From NCBI GenBank assembly GCA_963556195.1, contig OY744520.1, forward strand, positions 154,531,607-154,595,606: a stretch of DNA of 64,000 nucleotides, given 5' to 3'. The position numbers were made by a program, and so were the translations under genes. A model generated the notes under the pieces. The model was not told the DNA's origin, did not search any database, and worked only from the letters and a program-made list of their open reading frames with translations. Positions 21,761-33,621 of this stretch are shown one piece after another. The stretch's first letter is position 1. Each line of letters opens with the position of its first letter. This stretch comes from Sepiola atlantica. Taxonomy: Eukaryota > Mollusca > Cephalopoda > Sepiida > Sepiolidae.

Positions 21761-21840
21761 TGTGTGTGTGTGGTTTGATGGGCATTAAATCTATTACTTA
21801 TTAGTAATAGATTTAATGCCCATCAAACCACACACACGCA
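21761..21840. repeat. Near-perfect 80-nt palindrome
   Basis: Arms 21764-21798 and 21803-21837 are perfectly complementary over 35 bp around a 4-base loop TATT. Pairing extends to 21761/21840 with a single G-T position. The arms contain TTTGATGGGCATTAAATC and end in TG/CA runs. Confidence 0.97.
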
Positions 21841-21984
21841 CACACTTTAATATATATATTTAATATCTGTCTGTCTGAAGCCGAAACTATACTATTACTT
21901 ATATTAACTGTACTATCTATTAATGCTCAAGAACGTTTACTATACTATTTCAAAATATATTCCAATGCTTAATTCAGGGGTTGG

Positions 21985-22260
21985 GCAGTGCAGTATCTAT
22001 TCTATTATGATGAGACCATCCTCACAAGCATTACTTCTTACTTCTTTTTCAGTTTGTCATGATACCATCTCCTATTTCTGGAGGTAGGATAGTATATGTT
22101 TTGTGGTCATACTACCATTCCTCAAGCATTACTTTCTCTTTTTCTTTGTCTGGAGTAGAGTAGTATATGCTCTGTTGTCATGATACCATCTTCCCAGGAC
22201 ATTACCCCCACCGTTGGGAGAAAACTTTAATATCTGTTCTGTTGCTATTTGATCATCCGT
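21985..22260 (+). repeat. Degenerate U2-head-like repeat units
   Basis: AGTATCTATTCTATTATGAT, AGTATATGTTTTGTGGTCAT, AGTATATGCTCTGTTGTCAT and AATATCTGTTCTGTTGCTAT occur at about 21992, 22091, 22162 and 22229. The first three are followed by ACCATC/ACCATT and CAAGCATTAC-type sequence. They resemble the GTAGTATCTGTTCT core of U2 and the 15240 and 53583 elements. Confidence 0.4.
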
Positions 22261-22449
22261 TCATGAATCATATCTCCTTGCGGGGGTCGTTACGTACGTC
22301 GATAAGTACTTGTTACAATCGGTTGTGCATTATCAAACTCAAGACTTACATTATATATACGCGCAAAACTATGCGATCTCTGATCGGATATTTTTGTTAG
22401 TAATTATCATAAATGAAGAAGTAATTTGGACAGTATTTAATACATTAAA

Positions 22450-22454
<5 letters not shown>

Positions 22455-22518
<64 letters not shown>
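22455..22518. repeat. (TA)n microsatellite
   Basis: Pure TA run. Confidence 0.97.
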
Positions 22519-22519
<1 letters not shown>

Positions 22520-22615
22520 GTATCAGAGTTATACGATAATACTAATACCTTTTATAATACATTTGTATATTACGGTTTTTATTACTTTCTAATATTACCT
22601 TTTTCATACTTTGTA

Positions 22616-22960
22616 TCTCGTTCGCTGTATTTCTCTCTCTCCCTCTCTCTATTGTTCAAAGTGTGTTTAAGAACTATACTAAAGGGAAGATAACTGTGTT
22701 TAAAGTGTTGTACTGCTTATAATATTTAGCATACATTTTTAATAAATAATTCTGTATGTAAGTAGACGTATTTGTCATTTAAATAAAATTAAATGCATAA
22801 TTACAGATGAAGACAACCAAAACACTTGAATAGATCGAGTTTTTATGTGACAAACAATACCTTTCCCTTTAAGATATGTGATACAAATCATTTAAATCTT
22901 ATAAAATAGATAAAATATCAAATTGTTTGTTATGGTAAAGAAAAAAGCAAATGCTTAAAA
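22616..22960 (+). repeat. Interspersed repeat family X, copy 2
   Basis: Starts with a CT-rich block, then GTGTGTTTAAGAACTATACT and AAAGGGAAGATAACT, paralleled at 23607-23682 by GTGTGTTTAATAACTATAAT and AAAAGGGAAGTAACT. It continues with TAGACGTATTTGTCATTTAA, also present in the other two copies. Confidence 0.6.
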
Positions 22961-22993
22961 AAATCCCTCGAATATAAATGGAACTCATAAAGT

Positions 22994-23055
22994 AATCGAG
23001 CGTTAGTCTCAGAAAGGTCTAATATTTTACCCTGAGAACTAACTGAACTAAAATC
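22994..23055 (+). repeat. Short interspersed repeat, partner of 7890-7960
   Basis: ATCGAGCGTTAGTCTCAGAA, then CTGAGAACTAACTGAACTAA. Confidence 0.5.
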
Positions 23056-23469
23056 TTAAACAGTGTAATATATGCTCTACTTTATGTTCTAGCATTTCTT
23101 AACGCTGTCCAACGTCATAGCTATGTCTTATTTGCTTGTACTTTCTTCGTTACCTTTTGCCCGGTTTACACTTTGCACTTCTTGCACGACTACGTATTTA
23201 ACACACATATAAATATTCTAATTTCCGTTACTCCATTGTTAAGTTAATGGCTGACTAAGCAATCGGGTTTTCCAACTTCAGCCGGAAACTCTTGCTACGT
23301 CTAGCTACATTAAATATACACCGAAATAGCTGTATGCGAATGACTACAGGTGCTTCCCACACGTGGGTTTACGACCCTAGTAAAGATATAAACGGCTGCC
23401 GCATAGGATCAGGTACAATAATTGAGCGCTTTCGGCAGTCGTTGTACAAGCGATATAATTTTACTCATC

Positions 23470-23545
23470 CCGTAGTGATGGCAATGGTCTACGAAGAGGG
23501 GTTTCCGACCGCTTACAAAGCGACCGGGTTTCGAATCTCATCCTG
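23470..23545 (+). repeat. tRNA-derived SINE head
   Basis: GTGATGGCAATGGTCTACGA resembles an A box region, CCGACCGCTTACAAAGCG a D-to-anticodon arm sequence, and GGGTTTCGAATCTC a B box (GGTTCGAATCC with one extra T). Order and spacing fit a tRNA, but the extra T and the weak A box make a functional tRNA unlikely. A SINE head or tRNA pseudogene is the best reading. Confidence 0.5.
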
Positions 23546-23606
23546 AAACATTCGTTACTTCTAGTACACAATGACAAGTCGTTGTACTGCGAAATATATT
23601 ATTATA

Positions 23607-24115
23607 CTTTGTTTCTCGTTCTCTCTTTTTTTCTCTTTATTTTGAGGTGTGTTTAATAACTATAATAAAAGGGAAGTAACTCAAACAATCTCAATATGCG
23701 CTGCATTCAAGAGTGATAAAAAGAAGAAGGCAGGGAGTATTCACTTTTATGAAGCTATTTATATAGCATTTGTATAATTCATATTACATACATTCTTATA
23801 TTATATTTGAATGATGATAGGTGTATATATAATGCTTATACTAAATTATATATTTTGGAATTAATATATATATATATTCAAAGTAAACGTATTCATCATT
23901 TAAATAAGAGTGTTTTGGAACATTTGTTATTTTGTATAAAAAACATTTATGCAATAAAAATATTGTAAATACCAAGTTGAATGATGCCACACGCACATTC
24001 TATTTTGCTCCAAAATATCAGGTGAATATCTTGGGATTCCGACAACTACAACTAAAAAATTAAAGTCTTATGAAAGGATTCGTTACAAGTAAACGGATAC
24101 TATCATTGGTATATC
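23607..24115 (+). repeat. Interspersed repeat family X, copy 3
   Basis: Longest copy. It links the 5' block shared with 22616 to the 3' block shared with 20090-20370. TATAATAAAAGGG near the 5' end could be a TATA-like box. Confidence 0.6.
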
Positions 24116-27034
24116 TTCATGATTTTTTAATTTCTTATAAACCTTGATCTTGTAAAATAAACTACATATTACATTATTTGTTTTTATAATAATATTCATT
24201 GCATATGATCAAGACTAAACTATTTCAACGTGTCGTTTAAACTTGCATATAATATTATTATTATTTTGCTGAGTACGATAACATAATAGATAATAGTAGT
24301 AGTGTTATTAGAATAAGTATAGTATTAGTATAATTTGTTTACTCACTGTAGCAAATTTAAACCTAAGTTAGTGGATGCACTCTGGAAGAACACGGAATAA
24401 ACTACATCGATACATCGGCATTCTCCGGGAAGCCCCCCCCCCCTGGTGCAATAGGTAATAGACCAATCACTATTCGAAATAAGCGGTAATACCAAATCAG
24501 AAATGACAATAATAGTATCATGATGCATCAACATTATCCGAGATAAAAAATGCGATGGATCCGCCGATGATCGAACTTCACACACCAATCAATATTACCT
24601 AAACCTTTGTGTTAACAAGTATGGATATTTTAAGAATGTATTTATCTACTAAACGGAGTAATCAGTTTCCGTCTATGCCTCCACGAATTCTCATTTCCAG
24701 ACCAGATATAAATAACGCATGCTGCCAGCAAATACTGTTATGGATATATAAATAATATTCAATTCTACATATTTGATATTTAAACAAACATTGTGAATAC
24801 CTATACCCTTTGATTCCATGTTTTATATCGGGATCTCCGCATTATTTCCCTATAGATTATCCATCAAGCTTAGAACAAAATTCTATGAAAATTGACTCGA
24901 GTTCTAAATTAAAATACGTCAAAGTGGCTGGGTAAACGATGAAAGTCAGGCAACATCGAATAAAGTGTTTTATAGAAACATAAAGAACTAGAGAGTAAGT
25001 TACTGGCAAAGGAATGAAGACAGAAAAGACAGAACTTGAGAATTATGTAAGTCAGTTTGTTAAAATATAAATGCTGGCAGGATAAATACGGAGTAAACCT
25101 GACACGTTTAGAATAATATATTGGGGGAATAACAAGGATACAACAGAAAACTGTGAATTGCTGATGAATAGGAAAAACAACGTGCGCATATTGAAGAATA
25201 AATAGAAAGTGTATTTAATATAGATACCGATAAGATGGCCATGAATAGCTGTCACATTGGAAATAACTGGCCACGTTGAAATACATAGATTCTCGTTAAA
25301 GCACTTTTCAAATAAACATTAACGATTAAATCAACATGAACGATTAAAACAACAACTTTTAAAAATCTATACATGAAGCAAACACACCATTATTGTTGTT
25401 TACGATGAGAGTAAGGTTAATTATACAGGGCAGCGAGAAAAGAGCGATACTAATAAACTGCAGAGTGATAACAAACATACAAATACATGGAAAACTTTGA
25501 TTGTAAAACGTAGTGAATAGCTCTACTCCATTTATAGCAATGGACTCTTTTTCTAAACGCAAAAAATGTGCGTTAAGCGAAAAGATGACACATTACATAC
25601 TGTATATTGACCAGAAAGTACATAAGAAAGAAAACAACACAGACAATGAACATAGCTATGGCGTAGAGAATATAAAAAATATGACTTAATCATACACACA
25701 CAGAGAATTTAACAATACAACATATTTAAAATAACAGACAAAATTATCAACTTCATGTGTATAACAATTCAAACTTTATGCACAAAGTGAGACATTCTGT
25801 TATCATTCTTCTTTATTGTAGCGATTGTGTAAATGGTAAATATACGTAGCAGATACAATACATGCATGAAACAAAGAAAAATAAATCATTCCATGTCTAT
25901 GGATGACGTGAACTTATTAGCACATAGCGAAATGGAACAAGAAAACACTAGTAAATACAACACGAATCAATAGTCAAGCATTGAATTCGGAATAGAAAAA
26001 CCGATAATATTTTAGATGAAGAAAAAAAAAGTTCGAACTAACCGAACGTAGATATCCACTCAATCGAGAAGTTATACGAGCACTTAATGGACGCAAAATC
26101 TACACGTGCAAGGAAACAATACTAGAATAAATATCAAATTGATAATAAAGAGATAATGTCTTAGAATAACAGGATTGGTAACACAAAAATGGCGTTGTAA
26201 GGTCTGATAGGATACCAGCACTAAGTCCACGACTGAAAAAGTACGGAGAATAAGGGACTTCTTTGGACGTTTAAATCTCAGAGAAAACCATTGTCAGTGA
26301 TAAACGCGAACGCTAATGTTTATTGTGATGGTAGAAGTTGAGAGTACTGGAAATCTGGGTAGACTATTTGTTACTCAGACTCCAGGGAACACCATATGTT
26401 TTTGCAAGTGAGAGATAACATATACTGACTCATATGGGAAGCCGTAGTGAAAAATAATAATAATTAAAGGAATCGGATTGAAACTATGAATTGCAAACCA
26501 TGTCTTCCAAAAATAAACAAATATGTCATTTTCGAAGGGCTTTATTCATGTACCAGGAAAACAATATTTGGATGCGTATGTGAGGGTGCCTATTTATCGC
26601 CTCATAACGAGTGGCACAAAGTTGGTTTAGTGTGGGTGGTATTTATTTCTACAAAAAAGGGACACACTGGATAAGCCCCAAAATTAAAACTATAAAGATC
26701 GATACACATGTCCCTCCTCTGACCGAGAACAACACATGCATTACCTTTGATCGCAACTAGAGGAAAGGGGAGAATCAGAAATGTCGCATGAGTGTCGATA
26801 TATAAATACGTGTGTTTGTGTCAAATTCTGTAGTGGAAATATGTTAGCGCCATTTCTTAGATAGCTCTACGAGAGAGACTCGCACGAAAGTCTGTATAAA
26901 ATAGAAGTTACAGGAAATATAAACACTACTAATAATATTCATAATTTAAATATTCAGTTTAGTTTGGATACAATCAGTGTAGTTGATTTCTTCAGCTAGC
27001 TTACCTGTAATTAGTCTAATAAAAATGAATACTA
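24116..27034. other. AT-rich stretch, no gene
   Basis: No element or gene identified. Ten C in a row at about 24436-24445 is plus-strand homopolymer. Several short stop-free stretches have no recognisable content. Confidence 0.35.
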
Positions 27035-29210
27035 GGTACGTGCAAAATCAATGGCCGATTCACAAAATGAAAAAAACATTTTGCCCCCCTCCCTTCACTT
27101 AAAAATACACTAAAATTCAAGAAATCAACCAATTCTAATGGATTTTTCAATATTTATTAATTAACAATCACGGAATATAATAAAACCATTATCTTTTTTA
27201 AAATCTTAGTGAAAATGCATTATATTTTTAAAAGAAAATACACCTTTACTAAAGTTATATTTTTTATATATTAATAAAAAAAATGCATGCTTTTCAAAAT
27301 GTTGTTTATGTAAATAAAGCATTGTAGATGTTAACAATTAATTTTTTTTCAAAATATTTCGTATATATTAAGAAAAAGGCCCCTAAATAACGTGTTAATA
27401 AAATCACTATAACTCGAAGACAAATTATTTTTTTGAATTAGCGATATCATTATTGAATAAAGCATTGTTTAATCAATATTTTCACCAAAAAATAATATAA
27501 TTGAAAAAAATATTTCATGTGATTTTAATGAATAAAGTTTCTGGGAAAATAAAAAATGCGACATAATAATATTTCCCTTTCATACATAAACGTGTCATCA
27601 TCAGTGCAAGAATTTCTTGTTTATAATCTTGAAAATAAACCAAAAAAATACACATTTGTGACCCAGAAAGTTAACGAAAAAAAGAATTTTAAAAATTAAA
27701 TAATTTCTACTAACGATCGATTCGCAAGGCTATGGAAGGCACGCTATGTAATAAACAGGCGCAATTAGACCTCCCACTACTCCTCATAAAATGTTATTTT
27801 TCAGAGATTCATCGATTTCGTTAATTTCACAATTCATTGGAAAGATAAAACGTAAGTTTTTCTTTGTTTTTTCATTAATAAATATTCTTTAAAAAGTTTA
27901 AAATTTATTAATAAATAAATAGTTCAAATATGACATTTTCTTTAAAAATTGAATTTTATTTATTTAATTATATATATTTGTTATTAACAAAAAATTAAAA
28001 CATTAGCAATTTGTTAATGTTTTCATTTTTGTCAAGGAATATTTATTTACTTTTTCACACTGAAAATTAAATACTATTTTAGCTTCAAATAAAGAAATAC
28101 CCATTAAGTTTTTTTTATAAAGAATTTATGTAATTTAAAATTAAATTAATTCTATAAAAATAAATCGAGTAATGTAATTGTTCAAGTTTTTAATCAATCA
28201 TCATGTAAAAATAATTGATAAAATTGAAGGAGTTCGTAACGTAAACATAATTTTAACATTTGAAAGAAAGTTATTTCAAATTCTAAGGAAAAACATTGGA
28301 AAACAATTTCTTTAGCTTTTTTTACAGATATGCTTAAGATGTCAGCGAAACTAAAGAAGCACCATTATTATTTTTTAAACATTTCCATGAATTATTTTGC
28401 AAAACATTTGTTACAGTCTTCTAAACTAACCCTCTCGATACATAAATTAGTTGGTATAGACATGGTTAGGGTAGGTTTAGGGTCAGAGTTAGATTGGGTC
28501 CTAATCTGCACCAATACATCAAATTAGAAATAAAGGAAAATTATTAAAAAACCTTCTGTTCCAAAAAATAATGAATTCGTGTCTTCCATACTTGTCAATT
28601 TAATGTAGACATTTTTTTCGTAACCCTAAAAAATAAAGAAATTAAGGTCTAATCATTTCTCAATTCCTTTAAAGTATTACACAAGCATAACTTCCATATA
28701 AATGTTTTTAAAATAAAAATAAATATTATTGCAGTTCGGGACTTCCATACTTTCAGATTTGGTTGCCATATTTTGTTTACAGTTAACTAAAATAAAGAAA
28801 ATATGACCGGAAAGTAACGTTCATTTTTTATTTTGGATAATTCGGCAATTTCTAATAGAAAAAAATGAAGGTCAATTTTTTTTAATACACTCTCTTAAGA
28901 CTAAATTTAATAATTATCTTTCAAATAGTTCCCAGAAAATTGATATTTATCTTTCCAACGAATTTAAAACATGTTTTATTGAATGTGCAGTTTTAATCAA
29001 TTTTTGACGTTTTAGCGATTTTTGACAACATTTTTTATTCTAATTTTTTTTTCAAACGTAAATATACATTTGTTTCCTTTTATACATTAACCTTAGGCTT
29101 TTATCTTTCAAACACAATCAAAAGTTAAACGAAAACTGCTTTAAACAATTAAGAAAATACACTTTTAAGAACGAGAGTCAGTACAAGCAGCCGCCATTTA
29201 TTCACGTACC
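27035..29210. mobile_element. Candidate 2.2-kb non-autonomous DNA transposon
   Basis: Left end GGTACGTGCAAAATCAATGG and right end, on the complementary strand, GGTACGTGAATAAATGGCGG are inverted: eight matching terminal bases, then AAAT and ATGGC with a 3-base gap. TA flanks both ends (27033-27034 and 29211-29212), as expected for Tc1/mariner-type insertion. The interior is extremely AT-rich and has no transposase. With such short TIRs the call could be chance. Confidence 0.35.
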
Positions 29211-29212
29211 TA

Positions 29213-30107
29213 ATAAATACTTAACATTTACATAGCGTGTTTTATTTCTAGATTTGAGCTCACACCTCACAGGTGTCATTCTACTACTCTACCAATCATT
29301 GAAAACAATGAATTTTCTAAATAACACCACTGTGTCATCTTCTTCTGCGACAAGTTACATTGCAATAAATATCTATTACGTCGATTATGTCCTCTTGTCA
29401 AATATTACCTAAATACATAAGAAAAACACATTTATTTAGTAGAAAGCTTTGCTTCAAAATAAATGATATTTGTCTTTTTATAGAGAAGTAATATGTTGGG
29501 AACGTCTACAAGGAAGATTATCATTTGCTGTTCGGTGTGAAAGTTATTACAACATTGACATCAAATAAATTCAGGATAAAAAAACTTGTTGGTAAATTGC
29601 GAACGAAGAGCTCTTTATAACTGTTCACAAAAAGAGACGAAGCAATAAGTCATTACCCCGGCTAAAATTATAAGCAAAAAGAAAACAATTATTTTGAGAC
29701 TCACAGAGAACGCTTCCAAAAATTACGACTATTAAAACAAATAAAAAAATATGAGATTTTTATCATTTTCATAGACGACCCATTACGTGTTCTGTCAACG
29801 TTAGTACATTGTATATTTCTCCTCTCTTCTTTCTATTTTAATTTGTTTCATCTTTTTATTCTTCATTATTTACGTCATTTATTTACGTCAACCTGGAGAC
29901 ACTTAGTTTCACTCAAATTCCAGAGAACGCCATAAACCGTATTACAGAGAACTGAATTGTAAATGCGAGAACTGAAAATGAGTTACAATGATTATCGGAA
30001 GGAGCGGAGAGTGCTGGAAACATGAACACTACGTGTGTTTACCAGTGAATACTCACTAGTACTAACTCGATGAGAAATACCGGTGTGTAAGATGTAGTAG
30101 TAGTAAT
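29213..30107. other. AT-rich stretch, no gene
   Basis: Nothing recognised. Confidence 0.4.
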
Positions 30108-30147
30108 ACAAATAGTAATAATAATAGTAATAATAATAGTAATAATA

Positions 30148-30207
<60 letters not shown>

Positions 30208-30208
30208 G
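30108..30208. repeat. (AAT)n microsatellite with AGT interruptions
   Basis: Trinucleotide repeat; AATAATAATAGT forms a 12-base higher-order unit in the left half, and pure AAT follows. On the minus strand it gives a spurious poly-Tyr frame. Confidence 0.97.
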
Positions 30209-30220
30209 TATGAGAACATG

Positions 30221-30505
30221 CTGCCTAGAAGGTTTATAAGATTGACCACAAATACGTTGGCATGGCTACGAAAAAGAGCACTTCAACAGAAAAAAACAGA
30301 ATCGTTACTGACATTCGTACAAAGCAACGCAATCAAAGCAAACTAAATGTAAGCCACTATCAACACAACTCGAGAAAACAATAAATGTAAACAAAGAGAG
30401 GAAACAGTAAATCACATAAGAATTGAATGCAACATACTAGCCCCTAAAGAAATACCAAAAACAATCGGAAATCATAAGCTCAATAGGGATGAAATAGAAA
30501 GTTGA
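30221..30505 (+). mobile_element. LINE C-terminal zinc-knuckle fragment, copy 1
   Basis: From about 30263 the frame reads WLRKRALQQKKTESLLTFVQ, two stops (AAC TAA ATG TAA), then KCKQREETVNHIRIECNIL and APKEI. This matches the LINE C-terminus W-L--G-LK-ETE-L---AQ, then C-LC---ETV-HI--EC--LA-KEY. In the C-x2-C-x(n)-H-x4-C knuckle the His and last Cys are kept and one Cys is lost. Stops make it inactive. The clade (R2/NeSL-like or Tx1-like) is uncertain. Confidence 0.7.
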
Positions 30506-30804
30506 AATAATACACGAGAGAAACAGTTACGCTACTTAAAACTAAATTATTGAACAAAAAAATGAATAAATCTTTGTACAGTAAGATAATCTGAACAAAG
30601 AATATCGCAAGTACCTAAAATTGAAGAACCAGGAAAGTAATCTTTATGTACAAAGCACTGCGTGTGAATGAGTATACTGACTGATTCTATGTCGAAAGAG
30701 GATAGAAAAGAGAACTGAAAAAAGCACAACACATTTACCACATAATACAGTGAGGCTGATAATTGCTGTCAGAACACCGCCAATGTAAACATTACGATTA
30801 ACAA

Positions 30805-31060
30805 ACATTTTTAAAAAATTGATAGAGAAACAGCTACATGGACTATTTCAAAGGCTGTCTTAAGAAATATCACAAGCAAACACATGGACGCGGCTATGAA
30901 AATAATAGTTGAACAAAAAAGGAACTCTCTACTGATAACCGCACAAAAGGTTGCGATCAGAATAAACTACAGAAGCTCAAAGCAAAGAGACCGGACAGGG
31001 AGGAAAAAATATGGATTTCGCCGTCCGAGCAATGACAGGGTGAAATTCAAAGCAAATAAA
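30805..31060 (+). mobile_element. LINE C-terminal fragment, copy 2
   Basis: KQLHGLFQRLS (family: -LHG-F-R), then EISQANTWTRL (family: -I----W-WL), and in a second frame KIIVEQKRNSLLITAQKVAI then RINYRSS (family: ETE-LI-AAQ-QA--T-Y). It covers a stretch just upstream of, and overlapping, that in copy 1, 500 bp away in the same orientation. The two are therefore separate insertions or a duplicated element, not one continuous ORF. Confidence 0.65.
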
Positions 31061-31077
31061 TGATACTTGCCAGAGTG

Positions 31078-31112
31078 CAGAGAGAGAGAGAGAGATATAT
31101 ATGGAGAGAGGG

Positions 31113-31167
<55 letters not shown>
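31078..31167. repeat. (GA)n microsatellite with GATA units
   Basis: GA run with an inner TATATAT patch and about four GATA units. Confidence 0.95.
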
Positions 31168-31170
<3 letters not shown>

Positions 31171-32929
31171 TACTTTGGTATAATCACTAAGAATAGTTCC
31201 GAAGAACCTGGAACAAAACTAAGAGAAATTTATACGATTGACACCATACAAAGCAAATGTTAAGAAAAATCATCGACTGCGGAAACCAACTGACATAACC
31301 ACGTGGCGCCGACCAACACCAGCTGAGTTGATTATTGACTGATTATAGTAAAAATCAATTTTCTTGATGATGTATTTGGCCGAATACGACTTAATCGTAT
31401 TCGACACTGCCATCTTACGCTCTAACGCATAAAGAAATGTAAACAGAGTATTATATAGGAGTATATAATATATCTCCCGGCTTAGATAGTGGTTTCGCTC
31501 GTCGACATAACAAAATTAGACATTCTTCAGATATGTTAGAAGAAGCAGCAGCGACAAAGAATGTTGTTTTTATGTATCGACTCTCTATTTGAGAAAACTC
31601 AAATCAACAGTTTTTTCAATGAATTCTAGCAAAATAATGATTCATTTCCAAATCTCGCGCGTAGTAAAAAAAACTGGAACACAGCGTTTTCCATTCTCTT
31701 TCCTATTTTCTTCCAACAGCAACACACGTGCGCCCGGTACTTACTAACAAGAGCTTTAGGGCTGATAAGCACTCGGCAAGTAGCACACACATAACGGAAG
31801 ACACACGCGAACTTCTAAACATAGTCATATGATATACCCACTGCTAACACCACGCATATACACCGTACATACATGCACTCACTCACTAACAAAACAGACA
31901 GGCTAATATACACACACGTCTATAATCGCTATCCCATTTACACAGACGTAAAGGTACAAGGCGATAGCCGAAATAAACTGGTGTACTCACGAGATAAAAC
32001 ACTTTCTTTCACCTTGAACATTCACAGACTCTTTGAATTCTCATTCATTGGTAACATTTTGCATTGAATTTACAAATTGTCAAAAAATTACATTTATTTT
32101 TGTAGGGATCGACATTGTCATTCTTTCTGATACTGCTTTTCCCGCAACAAATGCGTCAAATATTTCTCTACGCTTAGCGATGTAATGTGTGACAGACGAA
32201 CGTACCGATAGACATACGGACAACCTCCTTTAGAGACCGACGAAAATGCTCTTTGAAACATAGACATGACAAACCGAGAAAATGTCTTTTTTTTAAAATA
32301 AACATTCCAGACAGACATATAGACTGACGACAGAGATTCTTAATTAGAATCTAGAACGCATCTAGGAATATTATTTAAAATCAATGAAATATAATTAGAG
32401 GTAAAAAAGGACGGCTCAAGGATAAAATTATCGTGACAAGTAGTTGAGATGTCCGCATATTTTTTACCGTTACAGTTTGACGTCGGCTCAAGTTCTTTCG
32501 GTCAAAGTTGAATCCATCAATCATTAGAAGTTAAAAGCAAAGGGAATTGCATTTTTGGAAAGGGCATTTGCTTTCGGGCAGGCTACCGGATAAATTGAGC
32601 CAATCAGTAAAAGAGAAGAAGAAAGAAATAGAAGAAAAAAAAGATGAAAGATTGTTAAAGGAGAATCTCTGACGTCTTCCGTCAGTGCGGGCTTTGTCAA
32701 TGAAAACGAAGTTTATCATTTGAGTTGGGATTGGTAGCGTGGCTTTAAAGGCTTGGTTGTCAAGGGAGAGGTAAATGAACACTAATGAAAAGGGAGGGAG
32801 AAAATGCGGAAGTGCGTGCGCGGTAAAATAGTTTAAACGTGAGACGAACAAGAATAAAGCTTGGTTGCATAATATGCACAACTCTAAAATTAAGCTAAAT
32901 AAATTCAATAAAGAAAGTCACGAACCACA
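31168..32929. other. AT-rich stretch, no gene
   Basis: Holds the 9-bp hairpin at 31381. A minus-strand frame of 125 codons at 32531-32908 is Phe/Leu/Ser-rich and matches nothing. The first 160 bases may be LINE-derived. Confidence 0.35.
31381..31403. other. Perfect 9-bp hairpin
   Basis: CGAATACGA, loop CTTAA, TCGTATTCG. Confidence 0.85.
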
Positions 32930-32970
32930 CACACACACACATCTCTCTCTCTCTTTCTTTCTCTCTCTCT

Positions 32971-33020
<50 letters not shown>
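32930..33020. repeat. Compound (CA)n-(CT)n-(TA)n microsatellite
   Basis: CA run, CT/TTTC run, then pure TA run. Confidence 0.96.
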
Positions 33021-33024
<4 letters not shown>

Positions 33025-33032
33025 AAGAAAAC

Positions 33033-33575
33033 CTCTCTATATAAAATAGTAACGCTGTCTGTGTGCGTGTGTGTGTTCGCTTGATATTTGTGTCCTATGT
33101 TCACCCAAATCGCTGGAAAGAATTGCTTGAAAATTGGCAACTGACCTCTCAGAGAAGGTCAGAGGTTATATAAGAAATATATCACTTGCACGTTGTGGGT
33201 ACCCCTCTGCCCCACTGAAAACTGTTTTCCCTTTGATTCAAATTAAATTTAAATCATAGGTACATGACGAAAACATATGCCTATTCCAAAAATGTCAGCA
33301 CATTTTAATAATATTAAGATGATCCCCAGGGGCACAATCCCTTTGATTCAAATGATACTATTGTATTTACATGTGACATAATGGAAGTATATTTGCGTCT
33401 CTGGCTTCCATCTAAAGAAGCTAATGACAATTTTCAAACATGTTACACAATGAAATAATTCTGTTTTTTAGCGGTAGTTTTAGAATATTAACATATATCT
33501 GAATAGCTCGGGGATTAAGATATCTTGCTGACAGCATAAAAGTTGCTGTTAAAGTAAACTCTCCCTACCTTGCTA

Positions 33576-33576
<1 letters not shown>
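33033..33576 (+). mobile_element. Possible Helitron-like non-autonomous element
   Basis: Begins TCTCTATATAAAATAGTAAC then GCTGTCTGTGTG, a 5' end style I know from animal Helitrons. It ends CCTTGCTAG followed by T, fitting the CTRR terminus, with a hairpin ACAGCA/TGCTGT 24 bp before the end. The hairpin is shorter and further away than usual, and the base before the 5' TC is not A. Both ends touch or lie near TA runs. Suggestive only. Confidence 0.25.

Positions 33577-33619
<43 letters not shown>
33577..33619. repeat. (TA)n microsatellite
   Basis: Pure TA run. Confidence 0.96.

Positions 33620-33621
<2 letters not shown>

Noticed and set aside
23470..23545. Functional tRNA gene
   Set aside because: Extra base in the B box and a poor A box; acceptor ends do not pair.
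24343..24588. 81-codon minus-strand frame with a GGG run, considered as a LINE endonuclease
   Set aside because: The resemblance rests on a C homopolymer; no endonuclease motif (E, D-H) could be found.
29992..30249. 85-codon poly-Tyr frame on the minus strand
   Set aside because: Direct translation of the AAT microsatellite.
32531..32908. 125-codon minus-strand frame
   Set aside because: Phe/Ser/Leu-rich with no motif; likely a stop-poor purine-rich stretch read on the opposite strand.
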